Source of the DNA: Desulfobacterales bacterium
GTDB taxonomy: Bacteria; Desulfobacterota; Desulfobacteria; Desulfobacterales; Desulfobacteraceae
NCBI GenBank assembly: GCA_022361535.1
Contig: JAKSAU010000382.1
Span: forward strand, 1 to 11,289
Reading direction: 5' to 3'
Length of the DNA: 11,289 nucleotides
Positions 1 to 6,403 of the stretch are shown in pieces; the first letter of the stretch is position 1, and every line of letters begins with the position of its first letter. Position numbers and translations under genes: made by a program. Below the pieces are notes generated by a model. That model was not told the DNA's origin. It saw nothing but the letters and a program-made list of their open reading frames with translations, and ran no database searches.

Positions 1-66
1 AATCTGCTCGTGGATCTGACTTACTCGGTCCTCGACCCCCGGGTCCGCCTGGGCGACGAGCGTTAG
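1..66 (+). CDS. Peptide ABC transporter permease, DppB-like (C-terminal fragment)
   Basis: Only the last 21 codons are present, open at the left edge and ending in TAG at 64-66. The visible tail reads NLLVDLTYSVLDPRVRLGDE followed by R. This matches the conserved C-terminus of DppB/OppB/GsiC-type inner-membrane permeases (NLLVDLLYA-LDPR(V/I)R), where the last transmembrane segment meets a short cytoplasmic end. The stop is 8 bp before the next start, and the ribosome binding site of the next gene overlaps it, so the two are co-transcribed. The identity rests on this motif plus the dppC-dppD-dppF order that follows. Peptide specificity cannot be read from a fragment. Confidence 0.85.
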   Translation, partial: NLLVDLTYSVLDPRVRLGDER

Positions 67-74
67 GAGGGGAC

Positions 75-962
75 ATGGCAGCCAAAGACGAATCCCTGTT
101 CATACAATCGGCAAAAGAGTTTCTTGAAAGCCGTACATCGACCATAGGCCTGATCGTATTGGCAGTCATCGTGGCCCTGGCCCTGCTGGCCCCCTGGGTA
201 GCACCTCAAAACCCCTACGATCTGATGGCCATTGACATCATGGACGGAAAACTGAAACCCGGCTCCAAGTCCATGGATGAATCCATCACCTATGTTCTTG
301 GTACAGACAGCCAGGGCCGGGATATGTTAAGCGCCATTTTATACGGACTGCGCATTTCCTTAGGAGTAGGTGTTCTGTCCACCATCATCGCCCTGATCAT
401 AGGTTCAGTCATCGGCCTTTGGGCTGCGTATGTGGGGGGAAGAACGGAAAACTTTATCATGAGGACTGTAGACCTACAGCTTAGTTTTCCGGCGATCCTG
501 GTGGCCCTCATCCTGCTTGCCATCCTCGGTAAAGGGATTGATAAAATCGTATTGGCATTGGTTCTTGTACAATGGGCCTATTATGCCAGGGTCATTCGCG
601 GGAACGTCCTGGTGGAGCGCAGAAAAGAATATGTGGAGGCTGCCAAATGCCTGGCCCTGCCAAGACGCCGGATCATGTTTGGCCATGTGCTGCCCAATTG
701 TACTCCTGAGCTCATTGTCATCTCTACCATGAAGGTAGCGTTTGCCATTACACTGGAAGCAACCCTTTCTTTTCTGGGGCTGGGTATGCCCATCACCAAG
801 CCTTCGTTAGGCCTGCTCATCTCCAACGGGTTTAAATACCTGCAAAGCGGGTACTACTGGATCAGTGTATACCCGGGAATAGCCCTGCTGATTTTAATTG
901 TCTGCATCAACCTTGTGGGAGACAGGTTGCGTGACGTCTTGAATCCGAGGTTGAAACGATGA
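75..962 (+). CDS. dppC: Peptide ABC transporter permease, DppC/OppC-like
   Basis: This 295-residue inner-membrane permease pairs with the DppB-like protein to form the channel of a di/oligopeptide importer. A short cytoplasmic N-terminus leads into transmembrane segment 1 (about 23-42). The LGTDSQGRD motif (75-83), typical of the DppC family, follows in the extracytoplasmic stretch. The BPD_transp_1 domain spans about 95-290. The EAA loop that docks onto the ATPases is at about 185-208 (EYVEAAKCLALPRRR, then GHVLPN). The protein ends with GDRLRDVLNPRLKR, the standard family C-terminus. Length is normal. Start ATG 75 has a strong Shine-Dalgarno (AGGAGGGG, 65-72). Its stop overlaps the next start by 4 bp (ATGA), indicating translational coupling. 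The symbol is by family; an Opp, App or Gsi role cannot be excluded because the binding protein lies outside the window. Confidence 0.93.
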   Translation: MAAKDESLFIQSAKEFLESRTSTIGLIVLAVIVALALLAPWVAPQNPYDLMAIDIMDGKLKPGSKSMDESITYVLGTDSQGRDMLSAILYGLRISLGVGVLSTIIALIIGSVIGLWAAYVGGRTENFIMRTVDLQLSFPAILVALILLAILGKGIDKIVLALVLVQWAYYARVIRGNVLVERRKEYVEAAKCLALPRRRIMFGHVLPNCTPELIVISTMKVAFAITLEATLSFLGLGMPITKPSLGLLISNGFKYLQSGYYWISVYPGIALLILIVCINLVGDRLRDVLNPRLKR

Positions 963-1945
963 CCACACCGTTGCTTGATATAAAAGAGCTTAAGACTTAT
1001 TTCTACACCCGGGCTGGCGTGGTCAAAGCCGTAGACAACATCTCTTTGACCATTAACAAAGGTGAAGTTATCGGTATTGTGGGCGAATCCGGTTCAGGAA
1101 AATCAGTCACAGGCTTTTCAATCATGGGACTGGTGGATCATCCGGGCGAGATTGCTGGCGGTTCTATCAAATTCAAGGGCCGGGAACTTGTTGGGCAGAC
1201 CGAATCCCAATGGCGGAGCTTTAGGGGTAACGAGGTAGCAATGATATTCCAGGATCCCATGATGACCCTGAACCCTGTCCTTCGCATTGACACCCAGATG
1301 ATGGAAGCCATCCGAACCCACGAGAAAGTAAGCAGAAAAGAAGCACGGGACCGATCCATCCAGGCCTTGGCACAGGTGGGCATCCCTTCACCTGACGAGC
1401 GGATAAAGGCTTATCCGCACCAGTTCTCCGGAGGTATGCGTCAGCGTGTAGCCATTGCTACGGGACTGCTGAACAACCCGGATCTGATCATTGCAGACGA
1501 GCCCACTACTGCCCTGGACGTAACCATCCAGGCCCAGATTCTTTCGCAAATGCAAAAACTCTGCAGAAAGACGGATATGGCCCTGATGTGGATCACCCAT
1601 GATCTGACTGTCATCGCTGGACTTGCCCATCGTGTGGCAGTTATGTATGCAGGTACCATAATTGAAGAAGGTCCTGTCCAAAGGGTGCTTGATGCCCCAC
1701 TCCACCCCTACACCGAAGGCCTTATCGGTTCAGTACCCAGCCGAAACAGAAGGGGAGAAAGACTTTACCAGATTCCCGGCATGACCCCCTCCCTGATCAA
1801 TTTACCCAAAGGGTGCCCCTTTCGCATGCGCTGCCCCAGGAGCTCGGACGCCTGCCTTAAAATGCCTGGCGTATCTGTATCTGAAGACGGCCGCAAGGTG
1901 CGTTGTTTTCATCCCGGCCAACCCACACAGGTACAGGAGAGTTAG
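959..1945 (+). CDS. dppD: Peptide ABC transporter ATP-binding protein, DppD/OppD-like
   Basis: This 328-residue cytoplasmic ATPase is one of the two nucleotide-binding subunits that power peptide import. Walker A is GESGSGKS (42-49), the Q-loop glutamine is in IFQDP (about 98), the ABC signature is FSGGMRQR (156-163), Walker B is LIIADE (176-181) with DEPTTALD, and the switch histidine is in WITHDL (about 214). The C-terminal oligo_HPY region follows from about 245 (HPYTEGL). It holds four cysteines (286, 292, 299, 316) in the CPFRMRCP...C...C arrangement. In related transporters such cysteines bind an iron-sulfur cluster, so the same is inferred here. It starts by ATGA overlap with the permease and ends 8 bp before the DppF-like start. 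All catalytic residues are present. Confidence 0.94.
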   Translation: MTTPLLDIKELKTYFYTRAGVVKAVDNISLTINKGEVIGIVGESGSGKSVTGFSIMGLVDHPGEIAGGSIKFKGRELVGQTESQWRSFRGNEVAMIFQDPMMTLNPVLRIDTQMMEAIRTHEKVSRKEARDRSIQALAQVGIPSPDERIKAYPHQFSGGMRQRVAIATGLLNNPDLIIADEPTTALDVTIQAQILSQMQKLCRKTDMALMWITHDLTVIAGLAHRVAVMYAGTIIEEGPVQRVLDAPLHPYTEGLIGSVPSRNRRGERLYQIPGMTPSLINLPKGCPFRMRCPRSSDACLKMPGVSVSEDGRKVRCFHPGQPTQVQES

Positions 1946-1953
1946 GAATAAAT

Positions 1954-2970
1954 ATGAACGATACCCAAACCCCTTTCATCCGCTGCGAGAACGTTGGCCG
2001 CATTTTTGAAAAGAACCTGGACTTTGCTGCTAAAATAGCCAGAATGCTCGGAGCAGGTGTTTCCGAAGAACGGGTCCGGGCTGTGGACAACGTAAACCTC
2101 TACATCAATCCAGGTGAAGTGGTTGGCTTGGTGGGTGAATCCGGCTGCGGAAAATCTACGCTGGGCCGCATGATCTGCGGCATACTCCCCTTAACAACCG
2201 GCAAGATGTTTTATAAAGGCCAGGATGTGGCCGAAATGACAGACAAAGAACTGCTCGACTATTCCGTTAACGTCCAGATGATTTTCCAGGATCCTTTTGC
2301 ATCCTTAAATCCGCGCAAACGGGTCAAGCAGATCATCGGGGAAGCCCCCCTCTACCATGGCTTGACGACCTCAAAAGAACTGGACACATACCTCGATGAC
2401 GTTATGGAACAATGCGGGCTGGATCCCAGCTACAAAAATAGATACCCCCACCAGTTTTCCGGGGGGCAGCGCCAGCGTATAGGCATAGCCCGTGCCATGG
2501 CAGTGCAGCCGGAATGCCTTGTCTGTGACGAATCTGTGGCTGCCCTAGACGTTTCCATCCAGGCTCAGATCCTGAACTTGTTCATGGATTTACGTGAACA
2601 GCACAATTTGACCTGTTTATTCATCTCACACGACCTTGGCGTGGTGGAACATATCTCTGACCGTATTGCTGTTATGTACCTGGGCCGTATCGTGGAGTCA
2701 GCCCCTGTGGATGACCTTTTCGACAAGCCGTTCCACCCATATACCCAGGCTCTGCTCAATGAGGTTCCACGGCTTGATAAAAGAGGGGTGGATTTTGCCC
2801 CACTCCAAGGAGAAATACCCTCTCCACTGGATCCGCCCACCGGCTGTCACTTCCACCCCCGCTGCCCCCATGTCATGGACGTCTGCAAACAGACAGCTCC
2901 GGAACGCCGGGAAATTGCACCAGGGCGATTTGCCCGATGTCACCTGGATTCTGAATTCGATATACGGTAA
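1954..2970 (+). CDS. dppF: Peptide ABC transporter ATP-binding protein, DppF/OppF-like
   Basis: This 338-residue protein is the second ATPase of the importer and partner of the DppD-like subunit. Walker A is GESGCGKST (61-69), the Q-loop is IFQDP (110-114), the signature is FSGGQRQR (168-175), Walker B is CLVCDE (188-193) and the switch histidine is in FISHDL (226). The C-terminal oligo_HPY part has four cysteines (298, 304, 311, 329), like its partner. One oddity: the usual DEPxSALD box reads DESVAALD, so proline and serine are replaced while the catalytic Glu193 is kept. An in-frame ATG exists at 1903, but it lies inside the preceding gene and would add 17 non-family residues. ATG 1954 is preferred because TTAGGAA lies just upstream and the family N-terminus begins there. 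It is the last gene of the operon and converges with the PAS gene. Confidence 0.93.
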   Translation: MNDTQTPFIRCENVGRIFEKNLDFAAKIARMLGAGVSEERVRAVDNVNLYINPGEVVGLVGESGCGKSTLGRMICGILPLTTGKMFYKGQDVAEMTDKELLDYSVNVQMIFQDPFASLNPRKRVKQIIGEAPLYHGLTTSKELDTYLDDVMEQCGLDPSYKNRYPHQFSGGQRQRIGIARAMAVQPECLVCDESVAALDVSIQAQILNLFMDLREQHNLTCLFISHDLGVVEHISDRIAVMYLGRIVESAPVDDLFDKPFHPYTQALLNEVPRLDKRGVDFAPLQGEIPSPLDPPTGCHFHPRCPHVMDVCKQTAPERREIAPGRFARCHLDSEFDIR

Positions 2971-3045
2971 TAATTTGAATTTAAATGGAATAGTTTGATG
3001 GATTTGTCACTTATATCGTAAGCTTGGCAATCTTATTTGTAACAA

Positions 3046-3720
3046 CTAATCTTTACGTTTTAAATACCAGTCGTTATCCCCATAGAATGCGTCAGAACAA
3101 TCCGGGCAAATCGTATGACTCATTTTAGTTTCGGTATATTTTTCAATGTATGCGTCTAAAGGCCACCATTTGCCATAGTCATCTAATATTCTTTTACAGC
3201 CGCTGCAAACGGATAATAGTTTTTTTAGTTTTTTGTTTTCCTGCTCTAGTTTTTCTTTCTCAACTTCTACAAGCCCCAATTTTTCCAAAAGTTCATTTTT
3301 TTCCTGTTCAATGCGTTTCCTCTCAGAGATGTCTTTTGAAACCCCAATGATTTTAACGCTTCCATCAGCCTCTCTCAAAAGCCTTGCCCGGATTTCGCAC
3401 CAATATGGTGTGCCGTTCTTTTTAATTAGCTCAGCCTCTATTGATCGAATGGATATTACCCCTTTGTCAAACTTTGGTTTTTCCTCCAATAAAAGCAATT
3501 CAACCTTACTAAAAGAGTCAGGTGTCATTCTTTCCTTAAGTGACAGGGTCATAAATTCATTTGCAGAATACCCGTTAAGGGCTTCAACAGACTCTGTTAT
3601 ATATTCAAAACGTAACGTTTTCGCATCTACGATCCATATGGTATCAATCAAATTATGAGACAGGAACCGGTGGTCTTTTTCTAACTTTTTAATCACTTCG
3701 ATACTCTTTTTCTCAGACAT
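3046..3720 (-). CDS. PAS domain protein with C-terminal four-cysteine (zinc-ribbon-like) module
   Basis: This 224-residue, probably cytoplasmic sensory protein has no kinase, cyclase or DNA-binding domain. A PAS domain occupies about 16-137: it begins with the LIDTIWIVDAKTLRFEY stretch and ends in the classic PAC boundary IIGVSKDISERKRIE (124-138). A highly charged coiled coil follows (about 137-169, EKE/KLE-rich). The C-terminal module has CSGCKRI (172-175) and SHTICPDC (C205, C208), separated by the GKWWPLDAYI stretch. This C-terminus is widespread on PAS and receiver proteins of environmental bacteria, usually read as CxxCKKIRD...W...YI...SHxICPDC. It is probably metal-binding, but its function is unknown to me. 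The start lies 2 bp after the stop of the SpoIIAA-like gene, with AAAGGAA as ribosome binding site, so the two form one operon. The PAS ligand cannot be told. Confidence 0.85.
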   Translation of the reverse strand: MSEKKSIEVIKKLEKDHRFLSHNLIDTIWIVDAKTLRFEYITESVEALNGYSANEFMTLSLKERMTPDSFSKVELLLLEEKPKFDKGVISIRSIEAELIKKNGTPYWCEIRARLLREADGSVKIIGVSKDISERKRIEQEKNELLEKLGLVEVEKEKLEQENKKLKKLLSVCSGCKRILDDYGKWWPLDAYIEKYTETKMSHTICPDCSDAFYGDNDWYLKRKD

Positions 3721-3722
3721 AA

Positions 3723-4139
3723 CTAGTTTCCTTTAAAATTTTCTGTCTTGGTGTATCCAAATGAAGAAAGCCATACTTCAGCATCAATAAGATTCTCAAA
3801 CACTTTTATTTCATAGCCAGTTACATTCTTGATTATTTTTCCCAACTGCCATTTTTTGATTTCAGATGGTCCTGTCACAAAGGCATGATGTGTGATCGTG
3901 TTTGTCAAAGGCGTATTCATAAACTTTGTCAACATCGACTCAATAGCAGGCGTACCTAATTTCCACTCGCTGCCATCATGAAGAATCGCCCAAGCCTTTC
4001 CCTTGTAATTTCGCAGAGCAACATGTTTTAAATGCTCTGCAAAATCTCTAACAACCCTTTCATCCCACGACTCATAAGATTCTATATGGAGAACATTATC
4101 AAATGGAATTAAAGTAAAAAATTCTGTTTTGATTTTCAT
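3723..4139 (-). CDS. SpoIIAA/STAS-like hypothetical protein
   Basis: This 138-residue soluble protein has no signal peptide or membrane segment. Its pattern fits a small STAS/SpoIIAA-like alpha/beta fold: an N-terminal strand (FFTLIPFDNVLHIE), a helix with WDERVVRDFAEHLKHVA (25-41), a strand KAWAILHDGSEW (48-59), LGTPAIESML (61-70), a strand HHAFVTGPSE (84-93) and the terminal helix FENLIDAEVWLSSFGY (114-129). The F-ENLIDAEVWL ending is typical of SpoIIAA-like proteins. Such proteins often act as partner-binding or lipid-binding regulators, so a regulatory partnership with the adjacent PAS protein is inferred. Start ATG 4139 has the ribosome binding site GGGTAGGA immediately upstream. It is first in the two-gene unit. 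Family assignment is by overall pattern, not by a diagnostic motif, and the gene is AT-rich compared with the dpp genes. Confidence 0.7.
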   Translation of the reverse strand: MKIKTEFFTLIPFDNVLHIESYESWDERVVRDFAEHLKHVALRNYKGKAWAILHDGSEWKLGTPAIESMLTKFMNTPLTNTITHHAFVTGPSEIKKWQLGKIIKNVTGYEIKVFENLIDAEVWLSSFGYTKTENFKGN

Positions 4140-4157
4140 ATCCTACCCTCTTCATTA

Positions 4158-4298
4158 GAAGCTGTCTCAAAAAAAAGATTTTGGCTTAAATTCAAGGAAG
4201 AGGAAAAATTCAACCGGAGGCATATATCTAATATTCCGAGGATTTAATTTTTCCTCTGACGATGAAGTTGAGTCAAAAGACTTTTTTGAGATGGCTTC
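4158..4298. mobile_element. MITE-like palindromic element, 141 bp
   Basis: Terminal inverted repeats of 17 bp, GAAGCTGTCTCAAAAAA on the left (4158-4174) and its complement with two mismatches on the right (4282-4298), bound a segment with no coding capacity. The palindrome extends inward: AGAGGAAAAATT on the left matches AATTTTTCCTCT on the right, so almost the whole element can fold into one long imperfect hairpin. The flanking dinucleotide TA occurs on both sides (4156-4157 and 4299-4300), as expected from a TA target duplication of IS630/Tc1-mariner-type mobilisation, though such a short duplication could be chance. No transposase is present, so it would be non-autonomous. The related full-length IS is not known to me. 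Confidence 0.65.
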
Positions 4299-4301
4299 TA
4301 A

Positions 4302-4330
4302 AAAATATCACGATAGAAAATTGAAATCAA
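4302..4330 (-). promoter_or_regulatory. Possible sigma-70-type promoter for the SpoIIAA-like/PAS unit
   Basis: Read on the - strand, TTGATT (4325-4330) is followed after 17 bp by TATTTT (4302-4307), a fair match to -35/-10 boxes with ideal spacing. It lies between the terminator of the upstream gene and the MITE-like element. If used, the whole 141-bp palindrome would be in the 5' leader of the SpoIIAA-like gene. The region is AT-rich, where chance matches are common. Confidence 0.3.
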
Positions 4331-4372
4331 ACAGTACAATGGTGGCATGATCTGTCGTTCGCCTGATTTTCT

Positions 4373-4408
4373 AAAAAAAAGGCCCACCACAGCATATTGT
4401 GGTGGGCC
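4373..4408 (-). terminator. Rho-independent terminator of the small membrane protein gene
   Basis: A perfect 11-bp GC-rich stem, GGCCCACCACA (4381-4391) with TGTGGTGGGCC (4398-4408), closes a 6-nt loop. On the - strand it is followed directly by eight T (complement of 4373-4380). It sits 35 bp downstream of the stop of the 91-residue membrane protein gene and insulates it from the SpoIIAA-like/PAS unit. On the + strand there is no U-tract, so it is one-directional. Confidence 0.93.
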
Positions 4409-4443
4409 TAAAGTTCATACTCTGAACCTTATCAACTAATTGT

Positions 4444-4719
4444 TCAACTTTGAATCCTATGCTTGGGTTTGTCTTTTGCCTTTCTACCTGATAGCATTTT
4501 TAAAAGCAGGTAAATAAAAACAAAAAAGATCAGAACCAGACCGAAGCCAATAAGCACATTAATCCATTGGCCTGATATACTAAAATCCCAAGCATCATGT
4601 GCTAAATAGGTAAAAACCATTATTGTTAAAACCACTACAGAAAAACAAAAAGGTATGACTTCATTTTTATCGAAGCTTTTTCCTTGCTTTTCTTTTGAAT
4701 GTTCAGATGTTTCTTTCAT
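4444..4719 (-). CDS. Small two-helix membrane protein of unknown function
   Basis: This 91-residue protein is not recognised. It has a charged, Lys/Glu-rich N-terminus (1-20), a first hydrophobic segment (about 21-40, VIPFCFSVVVLTIMVFTYLA), a short polar loop HDAWDFSISGQW, a second hydrophobic segment (about 53-74) and a very basic tail (GRKAKDKPKHR). Charge distribution suggests both ends are cytoplasmic. An in-frame ATG 72 bp upstream (4791) exists. ATG 4719 is chosen because AGGAG lies 6 nt before it, while the upstream one would translate through a hairpin-forming leader. A strong terminator follows, so it is probably a monocistronic unit. No motif identifies a transport or enzymatic role; it could be an accessory subunit or a stress membrane peptide. 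Confidence 0.75.
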   Translation of the reverse strand: MKETSEHSKEKQGKSFDKNEVIPFCFSVVVLTIMVFTYLAHDAWDFSISGQWINVLIGFGLVLIFFVFIYLLLKMLSGRKAKDKPKHRIQS

Positions 4720-4731
4720 GTACTCTCCTGA

Positions 4732-4756
4732 AGACCCTTCGGATTTCCGCGGGTCT
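4732..4756 (-). promoter_or_regulatory. Leader hairpin just upstream of the small membrane protein start
   Basis: AGACCC (4732-4737) and GGGTCT (4751-4756) pair as a 6-bp stem. A nested CGG/CCG pair with an AAAT loop extends it. On the - strand transcript the hairpin ends only a few bases before the AGGAG ribosome binding site, so it could affect initiation. It also supports the downstream ATG 4719 as the start. No known riboswitch class is recognised. Confidence 0.4.
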
Positions 4757-4900
4757 ATACTCCGTTTCAATTTCCAATAAGGGAAAACCATATCACAAAA
4801 CCATTCGGAACGGTATCAAGAAAAAACTGAAGTTAACTCCATTTTGAAAATGTAACAACTCAGGATATTTTCTTTCGAATCAAGGCTTTGGATTTATTTA

Positions 4901-4938
4901 CTTATCCGGTCCACCAACAATAGAAATCTTCGGATAAG
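4901..4938. repeat. Inverted repeat CTTATCCG/CGGATAAG
   Basis: Perfect 8-bp arms at 4901-4908 and 4931-4938 are separated by 22 nt, about 20 bp downstream of the CNNM gene stop on the - strand. The long loop and absence of a T-run on either strand make it a poor Rho-independent terminator. It may be a 3' stabilising stem or an operator for the small membrane protein gene. The rest of 4757-4957 shows no convincing signal. Confidence 0.35.
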
Positions 4939-4957
4939 GAATAATAGATGGCCAGGA

Positions 4958-6028
4958 TCAGTCAAAGTTATCCACATCAATGCCCATTGCCTTGGCACGG
5001 GCTTTCCATTGCCTGCGGGCCAGCACACGCATATCTTCCACATCATCTGTTTCATCCACGATTTCCATACCCATCAGGGTTTCTATCAGGTCCTCCAGTG
5101 TTACCAATCCGTCTGTTCCGCCATGCTCATTGATAACGACAGCGATGTGCTGCCGCTCTTTCAGAAACCGCTCGAACAATGCGGTTAAAAATATCGAATC
5201 CGGGATAACCATGATGTTGCGCTTCAATGTATGGAGTGTTTTATCACCTCCCTCCTGGGCAGCGTGAATCAACACATCATCCTTGAGCACAAAACCGGTG
5301 ATTTCATCAATATTTGCTTTGTAAAGCGGCAGGCGGGAAAACGGGGTCTGAGTAATCATTGTCAGGGAATCGCTGATGGTCATATCTTCAGGCAATGAGG
5401 AGATAACCGTGCGTGGCGTCATTATATCATCAGCTTTAAGTGACTCAAACCGGAATATGTTTCGAATAAGTATGGATTCCTTATCACGAATGTGTCCTGT
5501 TTCCACACCCACCTGAGCCATGGCGATGAATTCGTCCCTGCTGAAAATATGGACCTCTTTTCCGTGTGAAATAAACTGGGTAAGTCGCTCCGAAATCCAG
5601 ACAATGGGATACAGCAGTACAATCAACATCTTTACAAAATACAGTATCGGATCCACCAGCTTTGCCCAGTAGACAGCTCCCAAGGTCTTGGGTACAATTT
5701 CGGACAAAAAAAGTATCATCAGCGTCATGACAGCAGAAAAAAGGCCGAACCAGGTGCTGCCAAATACAACCGTGGCTTTAGCTCCGGCACCTATGGCGCC
5801 AACCGTATGGGCAATGGTGTTTAATGTCAGAATGGCCGCAAGAGACCGGTCCACATTATCCTGCCGAAGCTGCTTCAGAAGCACAGCATGTTTCGGGCGC
5901 TTCGTTTTCTGCCCTTCGATATAGGAGGGGGTGATACTTAAGAGTACCGATTCCGCCACTGAACACAGAAATGAAAAGATCAATGCCAGTAGTACATAAA
6001 TGATCAACAACAACACGTCAGCGTTCAT
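4958..6028 (-). CDS. CNNM/DUF21 transmembrane protein with paired CBS domains
   Basis: This 356-residue inner-membrane protein of the CNNM/CorC family is often linked to Mg2+ (or Co2+) efflux. The DUF21 membrane domain covers about 1-155: a first hydrophobic segment (4-22), the conserved SVAES motif (23-27), LNTIAHTVGAIGAGA (69-83) and the hallmark LSEIVPKTLGA (108-118). The Bateman module follows: CBS1 starting at DDIMTPR (200-206) with the SRLPLYK-type segment (231-237), and CBS2 through HIAVVINEHGGTDGLVTLED (294-313). It ends with a short GMEIVDETDD tail. It lacks the C-terminal CorC_HlyC domain of the longer ~430-residue paralogs and so belongs to the short CNNM class. CBS pairs of this family bind ATP or other adenosine nucleotides. 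Start ATG 6028 has only a weak ribosome binding site (TTGGA). It is divergent from the kinase operon. Confidence 0.9.
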   Translation of the reverse strand: MNADVLLLIIYVLLALIFSFLCSVAESVLLSITPSYIEGQKTKRPKHAVLLKQLRQDNVDRSLAAILTLNTIAHTVGAIGAGAKATVVFGSTWFGLFSAVMTLMILFLSEIVPKTLGAVYWAKLVDPILYFVKMLIVLLYPIVWISERLTQFISHGKEVHIFSRDEFIAMAQVGVETGHIRDKESILIRNIFRFESLKADDIMTPRTVISSLPEDMTISDSLTMITQTPFSRLPLYKANIDEITGFVLKDDVLIHAAQEGGDKTLHTLKRNIMVIPDSIFLTALFERFLKERQHIAVVINEHGGTDGLVTLEDLIETLMGMEIVDETDDVEDMRVLARRQWKARAKAMGIDVDNFD

Positions 6029-6056
6029 ATGTCCAATGCTTCTTTCTTGAAAGTTT

Positions 6057-6070
6057 TGATATCAATATCA
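6057..6070. repeat. Short palindrome TGATAT-CA-ATATCA upstream of the CNNM gene
   Basis: Six-base perfect arms with a 2-bp centre lie about 30 bp upstream of the CNNM start, in the stretch where its 5' leader or promoter should be. It could be an operator, but its AT-richness makes chance formation plausible. No clear -35/-10 pair was found beside it. Confidence 0.25.
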
Positions 6071-6267
6071 TGATTTATTCACATTTCATACCTCATTGCA
6101 AATCCCTTTTATTTTCAGATGCGCCCGAGTGGACAACAAAAAGAGTATCCTCCGTATTTTATGGGCTGATTCGGGCAGCTTCACAGCAACAACGTCCTTT
6201 ATAACAAGTCACGTCTCACAAATAAACCGGCCAATTTAGCTCAGACAAACCCAATCGATAGGACCAG

Positions 6268-6303
6268 CGGGGAATTTCTCCCCGGACGGGGAAAAACGCC
6301 CCA
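6268..6303. promoter_or_regulatory. Two tandem inverted repeats, candidate enhancer sites (UAS) for a sigma-54 activator
   Basis: Site 1 (6268-6284) is a perfect CGGGGA-N5-TCCCCG palindrome. Site 2 (6287-6303) has the same architecture, CGGGGA-N5-GCCCCA, with the right arm imperfect. Their starts are 19 bp apart, placing them on nearly the same helix face. They lie about 100-136 bp upstream of the -24 element at 6404, the usual distance for upstream activating sequences bound by sigma-54 enhancer-binding proteins. The GC-rich blocks stand out in an otherwise AT-rich intergenic region. The binding protein is not encoded in the window. Alternatives are a repressor operator or a site serving the divergent CNNM gene. 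Confidence 0.55.
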
Positions 6304-6403
6304 CACCGTTTGGATCACAACAGGCAATTTTTTGTATTAGCCAGGAAAGAGTTTGTATTGATTTGCTTTTATTTTCAAATAGATACAACACCAAGCCGTT
6401 CGA

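Noticed and set aside
1903..1953. N-terminal extension of the DppF-like protein from ATG 1903
   Set aside because: It lies within the preceding ATPase gene, and the added residues do not resemble the family. ATG 1954 has a Shine-Dalgarno and fits family length.
2971..3045. Terminator between the convergent dppF-like and PAS genes
   Set aside because: Only a 4-bp stem (CTTA/TAAG near 3011-3023) was seen, with no GC-rich hairpin or T-run.
3233..3658. 141-codon open frame on the + strand
   Set aside because: It is antisense to the PAS gene; its Ser/Phe-rich product reflects the Lys/Glu-rich coiled coil on the other strand.
6331..6359. Direct repeat TTTGTATT at 6331 and 6352, 21 bp apart
   Set aside because: The spacing fits two helical turns, but the repeats are short and AT-rich in an AT-rich stretch, and no known site is matched. 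An IHF site was looked for here and not convincingly found.
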